From: Timema cristinae
Taxonomy: Eukaryota; Arthropoda; Insecta; Phasmatodea; Timematidae
NCBI GenBank assembly: GCA_039000515.1
Contig: JBCFYV010001001.1
Location: forward strand, 15,563,243-15,627,242
Direction: 5' to 3'
Length of the DNA: 64,000 nt
This document shows, piece by piece, positions 46,889 to 58,079 of the stretch (positions are counted from its first letter, which is position 1; each line of letters starts with the position of its first letter). The notes beneath the pieces were generated by a model, which was given only the letters and a program-made list of their open reading frames with translations, made no database searches and was not told the origin of the DNA. Position numbers and translations under genes: made by a program.

Positions 46889-47100
46889 AATGTAAAATAT
46901 AGCTTTAAGTACCGGCAGTTTCGTCGAGTGAGATGTTTGGACTTTCCTGCATGCCTAGGATCCGTTCCACTATATAAGCCTCCTCTGCCGGTACTGATGT
47001 AGTTGAGTACAAAGTCTTAATAAAGAGTGCATAGCATTACAGCAATTACTTTAAACTACAGCGTTTTCTGTACAAGCCAACAATAGGAATTTTACATTTA
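46889..47100 (+). other. Possible solo LTR with TATA box and polyadenylation signal
   Basis: An 11-base inverted pair AGTACCGGCAG (46908-46918) and CTGCCGGTACT (46985-46995) brackets a TATATAA box (46971-46977). AATAAA follows at 47019-47024. That compact order is usual in retrotransposon LTRs. It starts exactly where the neighbouring SINE ends. The TG..CA ends and target duplication are not convincing. Confidence 0.3.
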
Positions 47101-47204
47101 ATCAAGCATGTCTTGCAATGAGCTTACAATGCAATTTGCTCTTGTAAAAATTCTTTGTACTTAGATACATTAGTACCCTTGGAGGTTTATAAAGTTGTTT
47201 TTAG

Positions 47205-47450
47205 CACCACATCTTACTATATGTTCAGGCAGTACACATATGTTATTATGCTATTATGCATTATGCTAACGATTTAGGGATGAGTAAGGTTGAATTTAGA
47301 GTAAGTGAACCTGCATTTGTGTGGAGGGAAAGGGGGAAAACAATTTTGAATGCATCACCCTAGTAAACTCGACCGGGATTTGAGCCCAATATCCCAGTCA
47401 TCGGCAGTCTATTCTAACATTAGTGTGATGCCATAAACTATGTGGCCACC
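47205..47450 (-). mobile_element. SINE family C copy
   Basis: Reverse orientation: tail complement CACATCTTACTATATGTTCA, body with GTGAACCTGCATTTGTGTGG, head complement near 47445. Confidence 0.8.
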
Positions 47451-47477
47451 AAAATAGGTTATTATAGCGTTATATCT

Positions 47478-47615
47478 ATGGGCACGTGGATTAAACATCA
47501 GTCTAGTTTGCGAGTATTAGGGAGGTCAGGTTTCGTATTACAGTTGGATGTACAGAGGGTGTTTTTTCCTATATGGTTTTCCTTATCCCTTACCTACTAG
47601 AGTTATTCTATCATT
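47478..47615 (+). mobile_element. SINE family C fragment
   Basis: A head-like GCACGTGGATTAAACATCAG and a body-like GGGTGTTTTTTCCTATATGG are present. It lies head to head with the previous copy. The tail is missing. Confidence 0.5.
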
Positions 47616-47785
47616 TAAAAAAAAAGGTGGGAGGGTTGGCATCTCTGCATCATGTCTTTTTTTTATAAAACATATAGAAACTTTCTAAACCTAAGGTTTT
47701 CTTCAATGTATTATGTTATTTTAAGTGTAATAGTTTGGGAAAGATGTGTGTGTGTGTCATTACATATAAAGAGAATATACAACTA

Positions 47786-48096
47786 TAGTAGGCTCGCGAC
47801 TATCCGGCCTAATGTGGCGGTCAGCCGGTCCGGATAGCAAGGAAATCGGATAAGCCACGCATATCTTTTTCTGTACAAACATGCAAAGATGCGCACCAGC
47901 TCGCACAGCTTAAGTCATTTCTCAGTCCATAAAGCATTTCAAAAGCTACATTTTTTGAAGGGGCTTATGATACTGTACAATATTAAAAAACGCTTTATAC
48001 ACTCGATTTGTGGATCCAAATTACTGTAGTATATTACAATACATAGTGTAATTACATCTGAATAGTACAGAGTGCCGGATAGTCGCGAGCCTACTG
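47786..48096. mobile_element. Tigger/pogo-like MITE with 22-bp inverted ends
   Basis: The left end TAGTAGGCTCGCGACTATCC and the complement of the right end CAGTAGGCTCGCGACTATCC differ only at the first base. A TA dinucleotide precedes the left end. It is about 310 bp with no coding content. CAGTAGxCTCGCG ends fit the Tigger group. Confidence 0.85.
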
Positions 48097-49303
48097 AATT
48101 GAATTTTTCTCCAACCATTATAGCTCATCTCCAGTAGTGAGAAAATGTTCTATAATTCTAAAACATATATTAACTAAGGTAACATTCAAATATATCTGAA
48201 TAGATCTATTTTTAGATAAAACATTATTATTATTAATTAATTGGGTATTTAACCCTAAAACTAAGAGGAAATTACTCAAGGGTGAAGAGAAAAAAAGATT
48301 TTATCAAAATTTGCTAAAAAGATTTTGATTAATTTCATTTCTAATCATTGATTAATATTACAAACAAAATAGCTACTCTCAATTTTTCGTCAAAATTACT
48401 TTCAAGGGTTCCAGTGTGATGCGTAAATTTTCATTTTTTCTAAAATCTCTGTAACGATATGAGATATGAAATTATTTATCGTTGCAAATATGTAAGTCTA
48501 TTTATAATAAACATCTTTTATTTGACACATAGTTTTATAAAATCAATAATTTTCAAGCTATATGCAAATATAAATATTTTTTAACTTTATGAACACTTTA
48601 GGTAAAGTTTTGCAACCGCCAAAAAAATCTAACCAAGATGTTGATTGATGTTAACTTTTCATGATCCCCTGAACCCTAAAAAGTGTTTTTTACAATGTGT
48701 TGGTGCCAAGCCATGCAGTCACACCACTCTCAATGAAAAACTTTGTGATTCATAATATATCAGCTCAAAAATTACAATTAAAAATTTTGACTTGAAAATA
48801 TTGTGTTTATGTTTACTTTTTTTCTTTATTTTTAAATGAATTTGTGAAGAAAATGTATAAAACTTTTTACAGTAGAATTATGTTTTTTTAACTGATCATA
48901 ACAATTCTCAATAAGAGATAATGTTAAGACAGCAGGATTCTCTCTAACTAACTTTGTCACATTTGAAATATTTTGACTACGGATATTTTTTTCCCAGTAG
49001 ATTAAAAGATCAATAATTTACCAAGTGGTCATATTTTTTGGAAATTCTTTATCTTGGGGAACATTAAACTTTTAGACATGGTCAAGGGGTATAATCTAAA
49101 AAAGGAAATTGAAACCACTGCCAGAGAGTAATAAAATATTAGTAAGCATCTCAAAAAGTTGTTGTTCTTTTTCATTTAACCTCTTAGGGGAAATATTTGT
49201 ACAGCAATGATCTAGCTCCTTCATTTTAGATTCAATAATCAATATTTACATATTTTAATGGTCAAAATATATATAAATGAGGGATTTAATAGCAATGAGA
49301 TGC
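48097..49303. other. Spacer, nothing recognised
   Basis: Very AT-rich, without a supportable gene or an element with clear ends. Confidence 0.5.
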
Positions 49304-49496
49304 AACACCTAATTATTATTATTATTATTATTATTATTAGCACCGCGTCTTACTACCCATTCGGGTTATACACACTTACGCTAATGTGTAATTGTAGGGT
49401 GATTGTGAGATGAAATGAAGGACCTACAGTTTAACGTGGAATCCAAACCACGGTGGAGGCCTGGCATTCCCCACATTCACAAGATGAACACCTAAT
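49304..49496 (-). mobile_element. 5'-truncated SINE family A copy with intact target-site duplication
   Basis: Only the tail and part of the body are present. (TTA)n and the tail complement lie at the left, and the copy breaks off at CACATTCACAAG. Identical AACACCTAAT flanks it at 49304-49313 and 49487-49496. Confidence 0.92.
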
Positions 49497-50679
49497 AAAA
49501 TGTCGAACATTTTAATACAAAGTGTTGACCCTTGTGGACCAATATTGGTCTTTTTTATTGGTCCAAATATACAAATAAGGAATTTAATTCTTTAAAAAAA
49601 ATGATTATAAAATTTAAAACTGGGAGTCAAAAAATGTTTTACATATAGCACAATTTTTTCTTGGGTTTGCTAGTGTATATTATTTTGTTTCACATAATAT
49701 ACGAGTTTTGAGTGAATATCTCCATTTTTAAATAAAAGAGCGAGAAAGTCTGTGTGGAGTTCTGTACCATTTATTTTCTATTAATATTGTTGTGGATCAG
49801 TGAAATAATGCCTTGTAGACTTAAATATTGTGTTAGAGCGCTGAACATTTGCGCAACAATTTCTCACTTATCAAGGCAGCCCAAATAAAGTGAGAGCACA
49901 TTTGATGGTCTGTATTATAATTAAAATACGAATTCCTTGCACCTCCGTAGCTTCTCTTGAATGTAATTTAGTCGTTGTGTTTCTAAAAACTTATGTTGAA
50001 TTTAAATGCCAGTCACATTAAGAGCATCTGTAGACATTTTTCAAAGAATAAAACATCAAATGAGTATATAGAGCATTAAGAACATTCCACATTTCATCAC
50101 AATATTTGAATATATATATATATATATATGAACAAGCGTCGAAACAAAGTTTGATGTTATGGGTGAGGTATCAATAATGTATCATGATGAATTAGAAACT
50201 ATTTACAGGTGATACTCGGTCATAAAGTATTCTGATGTGTCTCACCGATTTTAAAATGTGGCCATGAGTGATGAATGTGGTGCAGTACAAACCAAAAACC
50301 TTGCAAAACTTTTGACATTGGCCTTGCCATTTATAATTCCACATAAAAAAAAAGGTGTTTTGTCAGAGGGCGGTCATATCTCTGGGCGACTCATAAATCA
50401 TAATCAAACTTATCATCATGACTTTTCCCTGAAGAGGAATTGTTCAAAAGATTATCGCCGTGTGGTATGGATTCATTAGCATTCAGACCGGTGTATGCAA
50501 CAAAGGGGTACATGTGAGAACAGCCATTCTTCATAGCAGACACTTGGTTCTTGGTATTCTATTCAGTCCCCTTGATACAAGATCCGAAGAAAACGAGTCT
50601 TTGTCCAGTCCAATATCATAATACTACAGAGGTTAGTGTTGTTATTTAACTTATAATGAGTTATCAATAGCTTTGATCA
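49497..50679. other. Spacer, no supported gene
   Basis: A TA microsatellite is at about 50112-50128. A 73-codon open frame at 50258-50479 is unrecognised. Confidence 0.45.
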
Positions 50680-51450
50680 GTGCCGTCATGATAATGGTAG
50701 GCATCCAGGCAAATGCCTCGGGTGCAATTTGGGTAAGGTGCTTTGCCATAGTGATTATTTAATTTTAATTTATTTAATGTGGGCTAATCACCTCACAATA
50801 TTGTGGTAAAAAGAGGAGAAGGAAGGGATTATATACGATAGATCGCTGTGTGACAAAGAACGGAGTGCATAGAAGTTGTCATGCTATGATTGCCATTTCT
50901 CCACTAGTCTCTTTCTCAATGTTTGTCCAACCAATTATGTTCAGACAATAAATACATTGCTACACCAAACTCATGATGTACAAAGCAATGGTGATGCATA
51001 ATTTTTTGCAATTTAATGATAAAGAAGAACTATTCCAATTAGAAATTATATATCATTTCAATGACAGTGATCTGAGAGAAGTATTTTTTAATGTAGACAT
51101 ATTGTTGCTAAGGATATTATTTATGTTTCCCATTGAAACTGCTAGGGCAGAAATAAACTTTAAAAAATTAAAGTAATAAAGAATAAACAGAGAGGTTGTT
51201 AGATGTTGCTAATCTAGTCAAAATGTTTCTAGCCTGAAGAAGAAGAAAAACCTGTAGTAATATATTTTCATATTTAGTTATTTTCGTTTGAAATGTATAA
51301 AGTAAAAGTATTAAAAGAGTTAAAAATTGATTTATTAGTGATTAATTAGCTAAACAAAAATTAAAGGGCACCAAATGTTTGATTTGCCTAGGGCACAAAA
51401 ATATATATCGACAACAATGGTCATGACCAACAAAGGTTGTGGTTCAATAA
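50680..51450 (+). pseudogene. hAT transposon relic with transposase C-terminus
   Basis: A frame at 50973-51176 ends LLLRILFMFPIETARAEINF followed by KKLK, the decayed form of the hAT dimerisation motif (LLxIPVxxAxxERSFSKLK). Downstream, two stops interrupt a continuing basic stretch. Flanking segments GGCAAATGCCTCGGGTGCAA and its near-complement around 51367-51402 look like the subterminal parts of hAT ends. It is inactive. Confidence 0.6.
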
Positions 51451-52545
51451 TCTTGGGACACCATTTGAATCTAAGAGGGAAAAAAAAAGGATTTTATGAA
51501 TACAAAAAACAACATAAAATATTGATATATATTTATAAAATAGTTTTCCAGCAAGTGATATTTAAAAACATTTAAAAAAATATTAAGTGTTTTATATAAA
51601 ATAAACTTTTGTAAATACTTGATTACATTATACATTTTCTTACAAATTCAGACACTTACAAAACTAAAACAATCAAAATAGTTTCAGGATGTTTTAGATT
51701 CATGATCAAAAGCTTTATTCTAATAGTATATATATTTAATTAATATAAATAAAATGATAGTTTTCCATTTTTAAGATTTGTATAATTTGATTTATAGAGC
51801 ACTTAAACAACAAACTCTTATAAATTACCTGGGATAAAAAAATAATAACCCTGTCCAAAAATACCATTTTCTGATTTTCATTCAAAGTGCCTACAGCACA
51901 TACATGCCGTGTTGGCCTGAATATAGTACAGCTTTGTACAGAAAACAACCCAAATATTTTGAAGGTGTTCTACATGAAACATAAAAGGTTTTGAATATAC
52001 GAGATAAACACTTAAAAAACATGACACAGTTTTATTATGCCCTCTGAATACTTATCTTGATGAGCAGGCACTCCTAATAAATTTTAATATCATAAACAGA
52101 GCACAGATTCTTCCACCAACTAACACCGACCTGAATTAACAATCCAGTTACAATGAGGGGTGGAAATTCTCCCCCTTGCTCTCTTTTTGACCTTGAGTTT
52201 ATTATTTATTATAAGTGCATGAGTGATAGTTCCTGCACTCACTGGTTTCTCTCTTTGTTTTTGACCTTGAGTTTAATATAAAACATGAGCGTACACAGTG
52301 ATTCCTGTTGGAGCGGTCAGTACAGTTATAGTATGCTATGAAATAAGACTTCTGTAGGAATCTTTACTTATTTTAAGTGAAAAATGTTAGGCTGCACATA
52401 TAATATGAAGACAAATTTCGAAAAGACATTCTTGAGAGAAAATTCTCGCACTATATTTGGGCCAATATGTTACTAAGGGCATTGTTAGAAAATAAGTTTA
52501 GGCCAGTTTCCAAACAAAAAGCAAACACCTAACTAGTAAATCACC
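51451..52545. other. Spacer and 3' flank of the 52.5-kb zinc-finger exon
   Basis: At about 52180-52310 a diverged direct repeat occurs (TTTTTGACCTTGAGTTTA twice, about 80 bp apart). No gene is recognised. Confidence 0.45.
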
Positions 52546-53709
52546 TTAATGGGAGTCTGAAGGTGCCTTATGTCTTTCAGCGTGTTTTTTCATAGTCACG
52601 TTATGTCTGAAGGCTTCACCACACACCGCACAAACATAAGGCATAGCCCCGGTGTGTAGGCGGACGTGTTGTATGTGGTTCCACCTCCTGCTGAACGAAC
52701 GCCCACAGTGTTTGCACATGTATGGCATCTCCCCTGTGTGGGTGCGCATGTGTTGATTTAATTTCTTTTTATCTTTGAAACTTTTGTCACAGAAACTGCA
52801 GGAAATCGGCCTCTCTGAACTGTGGACTCTCAAGTGATTGATAAAACACTGTTTCCATTTTGAGCTATGACCACACTCAGAACACTTGTAATATTGCTCT
52901 GAGTGAGTTAAGAGGTGAATTTTCAAATTTGTGTAGGTGTTACCACATATATTACAAAGTTCCCTTGGTGGATTTTCAGTGTGAACCCTTAAAATGTGCT
53001 TTTTAAGGTTTCCACTGCTTCTAAAAGAACGACCACAGAAGCTACAAAGATCTACACATTGTTTACGCTCTTGTTTATTCTCAGAGTGAACATTTTGAAG
53101 ATGCCTCTTTAAATTGGAATGGGAATTTAAAGTTACACCACACAAATTACAAATATATGATCTATCTTTTGTATTTTCTTGTTGGTGGTTTTGACGTTTA
53201 TGTTCCCTGAGATGTTTAACAGATGGAAACACCTTATTACACTCAGAACAAAGAAATGCAGGTGTATGGATGTTATGAGAAGAAATGTAGTGGTTTCTTA
53301 ACATGTAGGCATATTTGTATTTTTTTGGACAGTTAGAGCAAACATAGCGTTTCTCACACAACACCTTTGGCGCCTTCTCTGATTGTTTTCTTCTTGGAGA
53401 ATGTGCAGTTGGGATATACTTCTCAAGGATACTGTTTGAGATTCCCAAGTCAGCAAGAGGAATAATGCCACCAAAACGCTCTTCTAATGTTGATGTTTCT
53501 TCTAATTTAATTTCAACTTCTTTCTTGTTTGGCTCAGCACTGTCTATTGTCGTCATTTCATCATTTATATTGACTGTGCACATTTCAACTGGTATTTTTC
53601 CATGCGCTGTAGAAATTTCTTGTATACCACAAGGTTCATCAAATATTATACATCTACTATCTTGTGATTCTTCATTTATTGTAGATTGACCATTATTCTC
53701 CCATTCAAC
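52546..53709 (-). CDS. C2H2 zinc-finger terminal exon, nine fingers
   Basis: This is a predicted nuclear DNA-binding protein segment. The acceptor TTTTCTCTAG precedes 53709. The frame is open in phase 0 from VEWENNGQSTINEESQ, before the first ATG at 53583, which argues that translation enters from an upstream exon. Fingers start YVCSNC, FLCSEC, YICNLC, DLCSFC, ELCNIC, YKCSEC, ISCSFC, YMCKHC and YVCAVC. Finger 5 is three residues shorter than a standard finger between the second Cys and the first His. Its leader (STIN, then PVEMCT) aligns with that of the 59.8-kb exon, its closest paralogue. The C-terminus is KHAERHKAPSDSH. Confidence 0.93.
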   Translation of the reverse strand, partial: VEWENNGQSTINEESQDSRCIIFDEPCGIQEISTAHGKIPVEMCTVNINDEMTTIDSAEPNKKEVEIKLEETSTLEERFGGIIPLADLGISNSILEKYIPTAHSPRRKQSEKAPKVLCEKRYVCSNCPKKYKYAYMLRNHYISSHNIHTPAFLCSECNKVFPSVKHLREHKRQNHQQENTKDRSYICNLCGVTLNSHSNLKRHLQNVHSENKQERKQCVDLCSFCGRSFRSSGNLKKHILRVHTENPPRELCNICGNTYTNLKIHLLTHSEQYYKCSECGHSSKWKQCFINHLRVHSSERPISCSFCDKSFKDKKKLNQHMRTHTGEMPYMCKHCGRSFSRRWNHIQHVRLHTGAMPYVCAVCGEAFRHNVTMKKHAERHKAPSDSH

Positions 53710-55350
53710 CTAGAGAAAAAATAAAATAAAAAAGTGATAGAGCCTATTGAAGGAAAATATTGCTTTACATAGGACTGAATTTGCAACTATAAAATCTATC
53801 GCTATTTATGTGTTATATAATATACTAAACAATTATTATATTTCAATGATTCATTAAATTGTCTATATTCTATTTCATCAAAAATTAGTTACTTTATTTA
53901 TTCATATATAAAAAAAAAACCCACTCACTGATCGATTCTGTATTTTCCCAGCCCTTAGGCCAAAAAACTTGAAATTTTGTTTTGATGGTCATTTTTAGGC
54001 CCTAGGAAAGAGATAAGATGAGGTTTTACAAAATGTGTCTTTTAAGGTGCGAGAAATAGGTGTTAAAATTTTAAAAATTCACTGATGTATCTTTTGAACC
54101 AACGAACATAGAACCTTGAAATTTAAGACAACTTTTAGAAGGTTTTCCAAATATGTTCCCTAAGACGGTGAGGGGCAAAAAGGTGTGTGACTCACTCTTC
54201 ACCGTATTTCCCCACTTTTTTTTCTCGGCTGGAAACTTGACATTTTGCTTGTCGGGAAGGTAGCGAGATTGCCCATACAACCATAAAAATCTAAAATTGG
54301 TAAATTTAAAAATTGGGCTCAGGGAAATGTGGGGCCTTAAATTAGAAAAAAAATTTTTTTAAGAGGTATCAAATTAAAATTTGGCAGATAGGTAGATAAA
54401 ACACTCCTGATATTCAAAATTGAAGCCCAGGAAATGAAAGAACCCTAAAGTGATACAACTAAAATAGAACACCACTTTTCTGTGTGGCTTAAAACTGAAA
54501 TTTGGCAGCATGTAAGTAAGTAAGCTATATTAAGAAGGTAAAATAAATCTTATAATTTTAAAATGGGAATGTGGGAACTGAAAAAGTATGTAGGGAGAGG
54601 GAATGTGCATTAGTTTAAAATCTTTCCATAATAACTGTAAAATCTTCTTTTCGATGTGTAAGAAAATTTAAATTTGCTGAGTTTGTAAAAGAACTACTCC
54701 ACAGTAACCATAAAAGCAGAAAGGCTTGTAATTTAAAAATATATGGCAGAAAATTGTCAAAAGAAAAAAAAATATTCTCAGAATGGTAAAAAGTTTAAAT
54801 TTTGAAGAGGTATAAGAAAAAACTCTAAAAATAAGTGAATACCAAAAATAATGCTTATTTAAAAGCGGATCTATTATCGGTGGAATAACAAAAATAAAAA
54901 TAAAAATTAGCACCAATTTAGCAGCAACATATGGATTAAAATAAACCAATTCTGTTAACATAGTTCAGTGAACTCTGATGCTCTTTGGAAAATCATGATG
55001 TTTATCATTCAATTTATTTTGTAACAGAGACTATTATTTGTTCATGCTCTTTGGTTAACTGTGATAATCTGTTTTTAAACACATTTCTGTAACAATGTTT
55101 ATCTTAGTTTATGATCATGCTTATGTAAAGATTACATATTTAATAAATTGCATTTGTTTGTGCACTCAGTTTGTGGAAAAGGTAATATGTTGTCTCAAAT
55201 ATTTAAATTATTTTAAATTATTATTATCCATGATTGGTCTGCGTTTGTTATACTTAGCTCAGGAATGTACAACAAGAAACTATCAAAAATTGGGCAACCA
55301 GATAGTTAAAGTAATTTGATATAATTTTGGTGTTGCTCAGCAGTATGAAA

Positions 55351-55354
<4 letters not shown>
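53710..55354. other. Spacer with Helitron-like remnant
   Basis: About 53912-54260 resembles the remnant at 38277-38600 (shared ATGTATCTTTTGAA and CCTTGAAATTTA). The A-rich rest holds no supported gene. Confidence 0.45.
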
Positions 55355-55399
<45 letters not shown>

Positions 55400-55402
55400 A
55401 AT
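55355..55402. repeat. (TA)n microsatellite
   Basis: A long TA run directly left of the inverted-repeat element at 55406. Confidence 0.95.
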
Positions 55403-55405
55403 AAA

Positions 55406-55992
55406 ACTTTCAAAGTAGATAAACTACCATTAATATATTTAGTTACAATACAATTATCTATCAATTTGTCATAGCATTCACATAACTATAAAATAATTCT
55501 ATCTCACACTCACCTCAAAAACCTGGAATGCTCAAGGATTTTTCCCTTGCATGGAAAATCGGGGAGCTATCAGGGAATTTTAGAGTGCCTCAGGGATTTT
55601 TTTTTAAATATCCAACATTAAAAAAATAAATACTAAATTTGTTTTGACTATTATTGTTCCAGATTATTATTATAAAACAGAAAAAAAAAACCATTCATTT
55701 AAATGAATTCCTACTCATGCTCTCAAATACATATCGACTATTTCTCAAAAGACAGTGTTGGCAAAAATCCCAAGAATTTTCTTACCGTTTTTTTTTTAAA
55801 ACTGGAATTCTTCCTCTCACACGGCAATGCAAACTTGGAATGTAGATTTCCTTTAAATTCAGAGTGCCTTTTTGAAAATGTGCATGAAGTGTGAGATAGA
55901 ATTATTTTATAGCTATGTGAATGCTATGACAAATTGATAAATATTCGTATTGTAACTAAATATATGAATGATAGTTTATCTACTTTCAAAGT
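55406..55992. mobile_element. Element with 107-bp terminal inverted repeats and transposase-derived core
   Basis: The arms at 55406-55512 and 55886-55992 are nearly identical in inverted order (ACTTTCAAAGTAGATAAACT against ACTTTGAAAGTAGATAAACT, through to AATTCTATCTCACAC). The core of about 370 bp is a diverged inverted copy of 58345-58720, including the HGNANLEC and LNSECLFEN coding traces. It is a probable deletion derivative of the transposon whose relic lies at 58.1-58.7 kb. Confidence 0.8.
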
Positions 55993-56220
55993 AAAATTAA
56001 ATGTGAGGTTCAGATAGAGGGAATAAGACAGTAATAATGTTACCAGCTTACATGTTTGGGTTATAATGTATATTTATTCACAAGATGAAATAATCTTAAG
56101 CATTATAAATAAATTACCTAAGCTTGGCTCTAGCATGAAAGTAAACATTAATTGTAGAATAAAACCTACAACAATATAATCTAGTGTGGCAATTGTTTAA
56201 ACTATCGAAAGAGAATCTTA

Positions 56221-56790
56221 CTTGCCATTTGGGCTACATGTATATTTACTAGTTACACTAATGTGCTAGAGATGACCAAGTTTGAATTTAGAGGGAGTTT
56301 ACCCACATTTTTATGGGGCGAGTGTAGGATACCATTTAGGGAAAATCAACTTCAAGACACCCAAGCAGGATACAAACCTTGATCTCTCCATAGTCGGCAT
56401 TCCAGACAATTGTAAGAGCGATGCCTTAGACAAGACATGTCCAGCCCACAGCACGCTTATGGCCCCCAAGTTTGCTGTGCGAGGCCAACCAATTTAAAGT
56501 GAAATACTTCAAATTGCAGAAATAAACAAGAATATAAGCTCTTGGCTCTGACGTAAATACTCGCTAATTTCTATAAAGTTTCCTAAATTGCGAGAAAGCG
56601 TAGAATGTTACTAGTGTAATGTATGTATTTGTTAAAAATAAATAATTATTCCTTCTTGTTTTTATTATATTTGGGCATTAGGTCATACAAATCTCATATG
56701 AAGCTCTTGGCCAATTCCCCTAGAACTTATGTGGCTCTATGTCGGATAAAGGTTGGACATTCCTGCCTTAGACTACAAAAGTGAGTTAAG
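56221..56790 (-). mobile_element. SINE family C copy split by a hAT insertion
   Basis: The body (CACATTTTTATGGGGCGAGT) and B-box region are in reverse orientation up to 56431. The head resumes after 56765 and is diverged. Confidence 0.75.
56424..56773. mobile_element. hAT-like MITE inserted in a SINE, exact 8-bp target-site duplication
   Basis: The element at 56432-56765 has ends AAGACATGTCCAGCC and, inverted, CAGGAATGTCCAACC. CCTTAGAC is duplicated at 56424-56431 and 56766-56773, inside the SINE. ATGTCCAxCC ends are typical of the hAT-Charlie group. Confidence 0.9.
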
Positions 56791-56849
56791 AGTTATGTTC
56801 AGATCTGTATACTTTTTACATTACACAAAGTGTTGAAACTGTAAGAAAG

Positions 56850-57850
56850 AAAAGAAGGAAAAAATCAATTAAAACTGCACAAAGGAATGTAATAAGTAAT
56901 TTTGAAAGTAGTTTAAAAATTACTTTTGCTCTCATGTAGATAGAACTTATTTAATAACATTTCTTGTTTTCATAACCTGTAAATTTTAACAGCAAAAAAA
57001 AAGATCTTGAAAGGATCTAAAAGCGTATTTACACGGGGCCATGCACTGCAGTTGGTCATGGCAGCCACTACAGTGGGTTTATGTTAGTCACAGCAAGATC
57101 TTTGGGCCAGTTGAAGCTAAGATGATGAGGCATGAGGATAAGGAATAATTGTTGCTTCTACTGTTGAGAAAGAAAGAGCAAAGGCAAAACCGAAAATGCA
57201 TGTTCATCATCTCTTGATTGAAAGAACATCAAAATAACTTTACCTCATTCTATATAAAGATTTTGAGACAAGATGAAGAAATGGTATTTTTTATTGCTGT
57301 CTAGACCATATTATAGAATGTCCAAAAACCTGTTTGATGAATTGTTTTAAGATGTTAAGTGCAGAACTACACTACTACATTATTGGCTCTCAGCATGGTG
57401 ATTACAGCTTCAAAATGCTCAAGAGATTGATTTAAAACAAGATGGCTGGCGTCAATGGTTGGTGGCTGTGGCTCCATCTAAACACACCAATGCAAAACAA
57501 TGGTCTGTTAGTATTGGCTCGATCATGTCATGGTGCTACCGGTAGCATGGGCAAGCTTCTGCCCAACTATAGTCGCTTATCCTCACCAATCCATTGGCCC
57601 CATTTGACTACACCAATTTGATAAGTATAAGTAAAAGTGGTTGTGGCATGCATCAGCCACTTAAAAGTGTCCCCATGTAAATATACTCATAAACAGGCAA
57701 ATTATGTTTGTACATGTAAAAACAAAGAATTAGGAATATAAAATTATATTTTGAATAAATTAACATACTTATATATTAAACACTAATATTAGAAGAGCGA
57801 GGTAAATTTTAGTAAATGCATAAAGATTTGCCTTTATAGAATTAAAATTA
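56850..57850. repeat. Duplicated flank, left copy
   Basis: 56860-57020 and 57690-57850 match 61150-61205 plus 61723-62090 (shared TTTAAAAATTACTTTTGCTC, AGATCTTGA, and ATATTAAACA further on). The Harbinger element interrupts only this copy. Confidence 0.75.
57018..57692 (+). mobile_element. PIF/Harbinger transposon relic with TAA target-site duplication
   Basis: The element at 57021-57689 starts AAGCGTATTTACACGGGG. The complement of its right end is TGAGTATATTTACATGGGG. TAA flanks both sides. Inside, broken frames give KKEQRQNRKCMF and YRMSKNLFDELF, which match the start of Harbinger transposases (RRRRxxWVHP; YFRMSxxxFDELL). It has many stops and is inactive. Confidence 0.85.
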
Positions 57851-58009
57851 AAAGTGAAAATAATAGAATGGCAAAACTATATCAAGTGCACTCAGCAAAG
57901 AAGAAAAAAAAACTCTTTGAAATACATTTACAGAAATTAAAACAAAAACAAAAATAACATTGAGAGCACACTAATACAATAGTAATCAATTGATTTATTT
58001 ATAATTTTT

Positions 58010-58060
58010 TTTTTAGTATGGCATCTTACTACCCATTTGGGTTATAAGCTATATTTAAAA
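58010..58060 (-). mobile_element. SINE tail fragment
   Basis: Only the shared tail complement (GGCATCTTACTACCCATTTG) remains, followed by a poly-A stretch. Confidence 0.6.
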
Positions 58061-58079
58061 AAAAAAAAAGTTAGGATGA

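Noticed and set aside
51736..51948. 70-codon minus-strand frame with a CAG/GTAATT donor as a 5' exon for the zinc-finger exon downstream
   Set aside because: No ZAD, BTB or other domain, no convincing promoter or start, and wrong position relative to the 52.5-kb acceptor.
54668..54961. 97-codon minus-strand frame rich in hydrophobic residues, as a membrane protein
   Set aside because: The hydrophobicity follows from A-rich DNA read on the other strand; it has no start context and no splice signals.
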